A DNA stretch of 8,863 nucleotides from JADJPL01 sp964607915 (GTDB lineage: Bacteria; Bacteroidota; Bacteroidia; Chitinophagales; Saprospiraceae), in the NCBI GenBank assembly GCA_964607915.1, contig CAZSMU010000149.1, forward strand, positions 1 to 8,863, written 5' to 3'. Positions 1 through 5,298 of the stretch are shown here, piece after piece. A program made the translations under genes and the position numbers. Under the pieces are notes generated by a model. It saw only the letters and a program-made list of their open reading frames with translations, was not told the DNA's origin and did not search any database. Position 1 is the stretch's first letter; each line of letters starts with the position of its first letter.

Positions 1-1199
1 TGGCCCGTTAGCTCCCGGAAGGCACGGTTGAAGGTAGGCTTGGAGTTGAACCCACTCTCGGTGGCGAGAGATTCTATGGTTTGTTTTTTAAGAGCGCCCT
101 CCTGTATTCGAGTACAGGCATACTCGATTTTCAACTTGTTTTTCCAGTCAGTAAATCTTTGCTGCAGAACCTGGTTGAAATAAAAACTCAGGTGGTGGGC
201 TGGTATGTCAATCACCATGGATAACTCGTGAAGCGATATGTCTTTGGACACATACGCTTGGGTTCCGATCCAGAGATTAAGTGCAGTTTCAACTTTGTCC
301 TGATAAAAGGACGAGATGGGTGATGGATAGGATCCATCATTTTTAGCCTCTACGCGGTCAGCGTCCACCTCCCCTGTTTTATGCAGAGAAGCTGAAGAGC
401 CCTCTTCCAGTTGTATCCCTTCCAAAAGAACGGGAAGTCCATAAAAAATATGGGGAAATAAAAGCAGTGCAATATTCAACAACACATACCCTATCCCACA
501 TATCAGGATTAGATCACTGGATACTTGAAAAAACTGATCTTTGTTCTTAATCGTCAGCATATAGTAGCCCTGAACAGCCCTGATGGCCATCAGTAGAGAA
601 AACATGAGGCAGAGCAGCACAATCCATCGTTTTATCAACCGGACATGCGGACTTTTTTTGCTGTTATAGAATAAATTGGCTCGGTACCTGAACAGCAGCC
701 CCCAGCATAGCACAGCATACAATAATCCGTGTACTATGCGCAGCCGTTCGTTCCAGTACGGGGAAATCAGGCGATTGGGATTGGGGAATTTGGCGGGTAG
801 GTTGTGCCAATTTTCAATGATGGCAGCACCGATCTTCAACTTATACGCCCAATCTGTAAAAAAGGCATAGGGCAGGATTCCAAGGAAAACATAGACAAAG
901 GGGGCAAAGTGCAGGTAATCCCAACGGTTGAGCCGGGTATTGTCCCTCAGGATACTTCGTATGTAAAAGAAAAGAAAAGGGCCGACGAGTAAAAACAACG
1001 CTGGAAAGCCCATGCTCAGCAACGCAAGGATTACCGGATTCTTTGAAAACAAGATATTGCCGTACGTCAATACAAAGAACGACCCAAAAAACAGGAAACC
1101 AGCCAGATAGCGGTTAGCGCTTTTGTATCCCTTATTGTGAAAAAGGGTCAGCAAGGAGAGGAACATCCCCGTGCAGGCCATATACAGAATGATATCCAA
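1..1199 (-). CDS. Membrane-anchored AraC-family transcriptional regulator (partial, 3' end cut by window)
   Basis: A frame on the minus strand stays open from a stop just upstream of the start to the window edge, giving 399 residues with the C-terminus missing. About seven hydrophobic segments fill residues 2-255 (roughly 2-20, 31-51, 56-84, 96-115, 155-172, 191-213 and 229-255). A charged linker follows, then an AraC-type DNA-binding domain from about residue 303. Its first helix-turn-helix includes DISLHELSMVIDIPAHHLS, and the second includes ESLATESGFNSKPTFNRAFR, the classic second-helix pattern. A multi-helix membrane domain fused to an AraC domain is common in Bacteroidota, where such proteins are thought to sense ligands at the membrane; the ligand here is unknown. 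I prefer the TTG start at 1199, which has AAGG five bases upstream and keeps the first helix whole. An ATG at 1181 is the alternative. Only a short C-terminal tail should be missing. The gene is more AT-rich than its neighbours. It follows the symporter operon on the same strand and may regulate it (inference). Confidence 0.85.
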   Translation of the reverse strand, partial: MDIILYMACTGMFLSLLTLFHNKGYKSANRYLAGFLFFGSFFVLTYGNILFSKNPVILALLSMGFPALFLLVGPFLFFYIRSILRDNTRLNRWDYLHFAPFVYVFLGILPYAFFTDWAYKLKIGAAIIENWHNLPAKFPNPNRLISPYWNERLRIVHGLLYAVLCWGLLFRYRANLFYNSKKSPHVRLIKRWIVLLCLMFSLLMAIRAVQGYYMLTIKNKDQFFQVSSDLILICGIGYVLLNIALLLFPHIFYGLPVLLEGIQLEEGSSASLHKTGEVDADRVEAKNDGSYPSPISSFYQDKVETALNLWIGTQAYVSKDISLHELSMVIDIPAHHLSFYFNQVLQQRFTDWKNKLKIEYACTRIQEGALKKQTIESLATESGFNSKPTFNRAFRELTG

Positions 1200-1224
1200 T
1201 GTAACCTTGGTTTTTTTAGAGACA

Positions 1225-1232
1225 CAAAGCTA
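1225..1232 (-). promoter_or_regulatory. Candidate -7 box of the AraC-type regulator gene
   Basis: On the minus strand TAGCTTTG matches the Bacteroidota -7 consensus TAnnTTTG exactly. It lies 25 bases upstream of the preferred TTG start, implying a leader of about 20 nt. No TTTG -33 element is present at the 19-21 bp spacing, so the promoter would be weak or activator-dependent. A single 8-bp match can arise by chance. Confidence 0.4.
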
Positions 1233-1281
1233 TCCTAATTTCGAGAGAGTATATTTATGCAGTACCCAAACCACTAAAACA

Positions 1282-1310
1282 TTACATCTTTTTACATAAA
1301 GTTTACTTTA
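1282..1310. promoter_or_regulatory. Helically phased direct repeats plus palindrome, candidate operator
   Basis: Three hexamers on the plus strand, TTACAT at 1282, TTACAT at 1292 and TTACTT at 1303, are spaced 10 and 11 bp apart, about one DNA turn each. The last overlaps a 14-bp palindrome, TAAAGT-TT-ACTTTA, at 1297-1310. The cluster lies 50-80 bp upstream of the candidate -7 box of the regulator gene and about 95 bp beyond the symporter stop. Phased direct repeats of this kind are typical of binding sites for AraC-type or other multimeric regulators. Assignment to any particular protein is inference, and the local AT-richness raises the chance of coincidence. Confidence 0.35.
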
Positions 1311-1403
1311 GGCAAAGTGCCTGTCCCGTCAAGACAGCTAGAAATCCTACCCCCTGTGCTAACGTTCTATGGACCCTCCGGAATCCTTCAACAGGCTGTT
1401 GGA

Positions 1404-3230
1404 TCAAGCCTGCCGTTCCAGATGGTCGTACCAATACCGCTTGAGCAGCCAGGAGGAGAGCAGGAATACCGCAAACGTTATAGCCAGCGCCTGGAAGTTG
1501 CGCATCAGCAGGTAAAAGGGGAGGATGACCTGGGTCATTTGCCAAACGATACCCACCCCGACGTTGCCCATATCCCTGGCAAAATCTTTATTCTCTTCAA
1601 AATGCGGGTCCTCCTCCTTGATTTTTGCGATGACCGGTCCCCAAAAGCCCCAGGGGCGGGTCTGGCGGTAAAAGTGTTTAAGCGTTTCCTCGTCCTCGGC
1701 CGGTTTCAGGAGCACCCCGGCGATACACCCCGCAAAGGACAGGGAGAGGATCAGAGGAAAGACGTAGATCGCCGGAACGCCCGGGAATAGGCCAGGCAGT
1801 ACCGTAGCGCCCAGCAGACCGGCGAGCATGCCCAGGAAATAGCCATAGCCATTGAAGCGCCACCATATCCATTTCAATACGTTCGCGGCCGTATAGCCGC
1901 CGTACAGGGCGGAGGTGATCCAGAGGGTCAGGGAGTTCAGGGAGTCGGCCATGAAGCCGAAGACCAGGCCTATTCCCACCAGCAGCACACTTGACCCGTA
2001 GCTGTAGCGAATCAGTGTTTTCTCGCTCGCGCCGGGGTTGATGTACTTCTTGTAGAGATCGTTGACCAGATATGCCGGGGCAGAATTGATGAAGGCTGCA
2101 AAAGTACCCATAAAAGCAGCCAAAAGTCCTGCCAGAATCAATCCTTTAAACCCGACGGGTATAAAGCGCTCGATAGCCAGAGGAAGTACCGTCTCAAAAT
2201 CCGCCTGTGCACCCATCGCGGAAAGCTCCGGGACCAGGTAGCCCAACGCGAGGAGGCATAAACCAACCACCATCAAATAGCGGGGTGCGTATAGCACCAG
2301 AATGGTCAGAGCGCTCATTTTTGCCGCTTCAGCGGGCGTTTTGGTGGACAACACCCGTTGCATATCGTAGCTCGGTACGGGGCCTGCGAGGCTCGCGAAA
2401 ATCCCTTTGAATACCATCATCATCACCAGGAAGCCAAAGAGTTCGAAGCCGTCGGACTCGATTTTTCGGTTGACCGCCTCCAGGGCCCCCGACCAGTTGA
2501 GGTTTAACTCCCAGCCGAAGAACAGACTTCCCCAGCCCTGCGGCACGACGGCGTAAATCATTTCCGGTTGTACCTTATTCCAGGCGATCACGCCGACCAC
2601 GATACAGGAAACCGTCATGATTACCAACTGAAGCACTTCTGTAGCTACTACGCTCCACATGCCGCCTTTTATCGTGTAAACGGTGGTAATCCCTATCAGC
2701 AGCAAGGCGTAGGACTGTTCCGAACCCACGCTCCACGGACCGAGATGCCAACTCAAATCCCAGGGAAAAAAGATAGCCGCAAATTTTCCAATCCCCTCAA
2801 AAAAATAGGCTATGAACCCAAATACGCTGATGATGGCGAACACCGTGACGATGATGTGGGAAAGGCGGGCTCCCATCCCCTCCCCGAAGCGAAACGTGAT
2901 CCACTGCGCGCCCGTCAGCACACCGGAACGACGCAGCCAGAGGGCCAGGAAAACAAACACAAAAACCTGGTTCCACACGGGCCAGAGCCAGGGGATCCAG
3001 GCACTTTTGAGGCCATAGACAAACAAGATGGTAACCGTCCACATCGTGCCGGAGATGTCGAACATGCCGGAAGCATTCGACAAGCCCAAATAGTACCAGG
3101 GTATGGAGTTGCCCCCCAAAAAATACTGGCGCATATTGGTATTGGCCCGCTTGGAAATCCAGAAGCCAAAGGCGAGGGTCAGGGCAAAATAAAAAAGGAC
3201 TATGCTTAAATCAACGAGCGAAAGTTTCAT
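1404..3230 (-). CDS. Sodium:solute symporter (SSS family), probable sugar importer
   Basis: The product has 608 residues and is strongly hydrophobic throughout, with about 14-15 membrane helices. SSS features are visible in order: an N-terminal helix followed by a YFLGG motif (residues 36-40), then TGAQWITFRFG (106-116), TIKGGMWSVVATEVLQ (186-201) and GPVPSYDMQRVLSTKTPAEA (283-302). The core segment at 363-396 (KGLILAGLLAAFMGTFAAF, then NSAPAYLVNDLYKKY) is the SSS signature around the second sodium site. At that site G375-T376 occupy the place of the Ser-Ser pair of the Vibrio galactose transporter, so one hydroxyl ligand appears retained. A hydrophilic stretch at about 509-555 precedes the last two helices. 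Members couple inward sodium flow to uptake of sugars, inositols, sialic acid or other solutes across the inner membrane. Substrate cannot be read from sequence; the mutarotase and arabinofuranosidase neighbours suggest an aldose such as L-arabinose or galactose (inference). It is the last gene of the minus-strand operon, 69 bp after the PepSY gene. Confidence 0.92.
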   Translation of the reverse strand: MKLSLVDLSIVLFYFALTLAFGFWISKRANTNMRQYFLGGNSIPWYYLGLSNASGMFDISGTMWTVTILFVYGLKSAWIPWLWPVWNQVFVFVFLALWLRRSGVLTGAQWITFRFGEGMGARLSHIIVTVFAIISVFGFIAYFFEGIGKFAAIFFPWDLSWHLGPWSVGSEQSYALLLIGITTVYTIKGGMWSVVATEVLQLVIMTVSCIVVGVIAWNKVQPEMIYAVVPQGWGSLFFGWELNLNWSGALEAVNRKIESDGFELFGFLVMMMVFKGIFASLAGPVPSYDMQRVLSTKTPAEAAKMSALTILVLYAPRYLMVVGLCLLALGYLVPELSAMGAQADFETVLPLAIERFIPVGFKGLILAGLLAAFMGTFAAFINSAPAYLVNDLYKKYINPGASEKTLIRYSYGSSVLLVGIGLVFGFMADSLNSLTLWITSALYGGYTAANVLKWIWWRFNGYGYFLGMLAGLLGATVLPGLFPGVPAIYVFPLILSLSFAGCIAGVLLKPAEDEETLKHFYRQTRPWGFWGPVIAKIKEEDPHFEENKDFARDMGNVGVGIVWQMTQVILPFYLLMRNFQALAITFAVFLLSSWLLKRYWYDHLERQA

Positions 3231-3299
3231 AAAAGCGGCATTTTTCGCAAGATATCAAAAAAGGCGGATTACTTGACGAGGGGTCGGCTTAAAGCAGGT

Positions 3300-3866
3300 C
3301 TAATGGTTCCGCATACGCCTGGGGCCATACCACAACCAGAACCCGGTTACAGTGAACAGGATAAGCGCCAGGCCGAGCGTAGTGGAGTAGAATAATTTGA
3401 ACCATCCCCCGGAAATCCCGAGTAGTTTATCCACTAAGGAGCCATCGTGCAAGTTTTCGATAAAGTCGGAGCGCCTCCGTTCGATATGCAGGAGGGCACC
3501 TGTGGCCCCGTCGAGTTGGAGGGCCCAGTATTTTTCCACAAAAATGAACTTGATCATCCCTTTGTCCGGGCGGACATCCACCCTTTCCAATTCAGTGGAT
3601 AGGCTGGACGAGACGGAATCGCGCAGGAAGCGGCAGGCATTGGCGTACAAGCTATCAAGGGGGAGCCACTCTTTCAGGTCCGTTGAACTGCCGGAGTAGT
3701 TTTTGGAAAAAATGAGGGTGCCGCTGTGTTTTTTCAGTCCGAGCAAGACCCCGGTGAGGCCCATCAGAAACAGGAACACAAACGCGTAGATCCCCGTGAT
3801 TCGATGGACTTTTCGAAAGCGGCGCAGCGCGAGGGCTTGTTTGGAACGATATGGGTTATCCGCCAT
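3300..3866 (-). CDS. Small PepSY-domain membrane protein
   Basis: The product has 188 residues. A basic N-terminus leads into KVHRITGIYAF, the usual PepSY-associated helix motif with H21, and a first membrane helix at about 25-44. A soluble segment (about 60-135) contains a PepSY-like pattern ending in YWALQLDGATGALLHIERR. IENLHDGSLVDKLLG (136-150, with H140) and a second helix (about 158-180) follow, ending in the basic GPRRMRNH. Two helices flanking one PepSY domain fit the short PepSY-associated membrane proteins of Bacteroidota; longer relatives act as membrane reductases in metal and siderophore metabolism. H21 and H140 lie next to opposite helices and could be heme or metal ligands (inference). 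The gene starts 15 bp after the mutarotase stop, so the two are almost certainly co-transcribed. Its role within a sugar operon is unknown. Confidence 0.85.
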   Translation of the reverse strand: MADNPYRSKQALALRRFRKVHRITGIYAFVFLFLMGLTGVLLGLKKHSGTLIFSKNYSGSSTDLKEWLPLDSLYANACRFLRDSVSSSLSTELERVDVRPDKGMIKFIFVEKYWALQLDGATGALLHIERRRSDFIENLHDGSLVDKLLGISGGWFKLFYSTTLGLALILFTVTGFWLWYGPRRMRNH

Positions 3867-3881
3867 GGTGTACCGAGTTCA

Positions 3882-5039
3882 TCAACGCACGGAGAAGCGG
3901 TAGGTGGTGAATTGCACGTACATTTGGGCCGGCTGGAGGATCGTATTGGGAAATACCGGCTGGTTGGGCGAATCTGGGTAGTGCTGGGCTTCGAGGCAAA
4001 GCCCGTAGTGTTTGGTCATCGGCTGTCCTCCTTTGCCTTTAAGCGTGCCGTCCAGGAAATTCCCGGAGTAGAACTGCACTGCGGGCTCGGTGGTACTCAT
4101 CTCCATGAAGCGGCCCGATTCCGGATGGTAGAGCGTAGCTACCGGACCCTTGACCCCGGTATTGAATATAAAATTATGATCGTAGCCTCCCGGTACCCGG
4201 GAGATATCGAGTCCTATCAATTTAGGGAAAGCGAAGTCAAAAGGTGTTTGGGCCGTAGGCGCGATCTCGCCGGTCGGGATGAGTTTTGCGTTGACCGGGG
4301 TGTAGTAGCTGGCCTTGATGCGCAGTTCGTGGCCGAGGATATCGGTGGCCTGGCCTGCGCTGAGGTTGAAATAAGCATGGTTGGTAAGGTTGATTGGGGT
4401 GGGCTTGTCGGTTTGGGCGGAATAGGCGATTTGTAGCCCGTAGTTATTGTCCAGGGTAAAGGCTACTGTCGTACTCAGGTTGCCGGGGAAGCCTTCCTCC
4501 ATGTCCGGGCTGGTGTACGAAAGGGCCAGAGTGACCGTGGAATCGGTGCGGTTGAACGACGCTCCCCAGAGCACTTTGTCGAAGCCTTTGCGTCCGCCGT
4601 GCAAGGTGTTCCCATTGTCGTTGGGTGCCAAGGGGTACGACTTGCCGTTCAGGGTGAACCGGGCGTTGGCAATCCGGTTGGCATAGCGGCCTACGGTACA
4701 GCCGAAGTACGGGTTTCCAGCCTGCAGATACCCGGAGAGGGAGTCGAAACCGAGGATGACATCCCCCAGGTTGCCCTGTTTATCCGGGGCCAGCACGGAT
4801 ACCAGGGTAGCGCCATAATCCGTTATTTTAACGGCAAAGCCATTAGGGGCGGTAAGGGTGTATAGCGATACCGGATTCCCTTCGAGGGTACCCCAGGGTG
4901 TTTTTTCGATGGAGAACTCTCCGACGGGAGTATTGGTGTCCCGGGTTTCGGTGGAGGGAGTTGATTTTTTACAGGAAAACATGCCAAAAACGCACAGCAC
5001 AGCCGCCCCGAGGGTTGCAGAAGAGAATACTTTATTCAT
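3882..5039 (-). CDS. galM: Aldose 1-epimerase (galactose mutarotase), lipoprotein
   Basis: The product has 385 residues from the ATG at 5039. It catalyses interconversion of alpha and beta anomers of aldoses. Family motifs are all present: NRIANARF (121-128), NTLHGG with H147, INLTNHAYFNL with H221, GGYDHNF with D287, VQFYSGNFLDG (321-331) and LCLEAQHYPDSPNQP with E350. H147, H221, D287 and E350 correspond to the substrate-binding and catalytic residues known from lactococcal GalM, E350 being the catalytic base and H221 the acid. The N-terminus is a lipoprotein signal: a hydrophobic stretch ending in FGMFSC, with C23 as lipidation site followed by KKS. The enzyme would therefore act in the periplasm or on a membrane surface rather than in the cytosol. 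The frame is open upstream to an ATG at 5144, but I reject that start because the added 35 residues hide the signal peptide and overlap the promoter at 5064-5094. First gene of the operon with the PepSY protein and symporter. Confidence 0.93.
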   Translation of the reverse strand: MNKVFSSATLGAAVLCVFGMFSCKKSTPSTETRDTNTPVGEFSIEKTPWGTLEGNPVSLYTLTAPNGFAVKITDYGATLVSVLAPDKQGNLGDVILGFDSLSGYLQAGNPYFGCTVGRYANRIANARFTLNGKSYPLAPNDNGNTLHGGRKGFDKVLWGASFNRTDSTVTLALSYTSPDMEEGFPGNLSTTVAFTLDNNYGLQIAYSAQTDKPTPINLTNHAYFNLSAGQATDILGHELRIKASYYTPVNAKLIPTGEIAPTAQTPFDFAFPKLIGLDISRVPGGYDHNFIFNTGVKGPVATLYHPESGRFMEMSTTEPAVQFYSGNFLDGTLKGKGGQPMTKHYGLCLEAQHYPDSPNQPVFPNTILQPAQMYVQFTTYRFSVR

Positions 5040-5063
5040 CGCTTTATTCGTTAGTTTGCCGCG

Positions 5064-5094
5064 TAAACATACCAAATGTTCCGGTATAATCAAA
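5064..5094 (-). promoter_or_regulatory. Promoter of the mutarotase-PepSY-symporter operon
   Basis: On the minus strand, TTTG (5094-5091) is followed by a 19-bp spacer and TATGTTTA (5071-5064). This matches the Bacteroidota consensus TTTG-N19-TAnnTTTG at every defined base except the last. Transcription would begin near 5057, about 18 nt before the ATG at 5039. It fits the gene layout well and supports the shorter mutarotase start. Confidence 0.6.
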
Positions 5095-5171
5095 CAACAG
5101 GATGTTCTGCGGGGATAAAACCAGGCGTGTAGAACGGCACACAAAAATGCCCTGTAATCCGGAAAAAAGCC

Positions 5172-5179
5172 TACTTTTG
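5172..5179 (+). promoter_or_regulatory. Candidate -7 box of the arabinofuranosidase gene
   Basis: TACTTTTG is an exact match to TAnnTTTG on the plus strand, 119 bp before the ATG at 5299. No TTTG is found at the expected -33 position. If used, the leader would be about 110 nt and would carry both arms of the inverted repeat at 5196-5272. Evidence is a single short match. Confidence 0.3.
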
Positions 5180-5195
5180 AATTACCTATCTCTAT

Positions 5196-5272
5196 AGACT
5201 TGTTGCGGGGGGAATCATCAAGGGGTCAAAAGGCTCTTTTTTCCCTCTGCGCTGGCCCCGCGCAACAAGTCT
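5196..5272. repeat. 77-bp inverted-repeat element between divergent genes
   Basis: The left arm AGACTTGTTGCG (5196-5207) and the right arm CGCAACAAGTCT (5261-5272) are perfect 12-bp inverted repeats. After one mismatch, four more G:C pairs follow (G5209-5212 with C5256-5259). The outer ends are flanked by the same three bases, TAT (5193-5195 and 5273-5275), as a short target duplication would leave. The interior (about 43 bp) has no coding capacity. It could be a miniature inverted-repeat transposable element or solo remnant, a large operator for the divergent genes, or an RNA hairpin in the glycosidase leader. The geometry of terminal repeats plus flanking duplication favours the first, but 3 bp of flank identity is weak. 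Confidence 0.55.
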
Positions 5273-5298
5273 TATGATTCAACCATAAACAACATACT

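Noticed and set aside
1321..1337. Small inverted repeat CTGTC/GACAG with 7-nt loop downstream of the symporter
   Set aside because: A 5-bp stem with no T tract is expected by chance in a region of this size.
1389..1401. 13-bp palindrome CAACAGGCTGTTG just past the symporter stop, considered as a terminator
   Set aside because: The single-base centre allows only a short stem with a 3-nt loop, and no T tract follows on the minus strand, so termination is not supported.
2568..3209. A 213-codon plus-strand open frame opposite the symporter
   Set aside because: The translation is hydrophilic, low in recognisable motifs and mirrors the symporter coding strand; a shadow frame.
3726..4436. A 236-codon plus-strand open frame opposite the mutarotase and PepSY genes
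   Set aside because: It crosses the junction of two well-supported minus-strand genes and shows no family motif.
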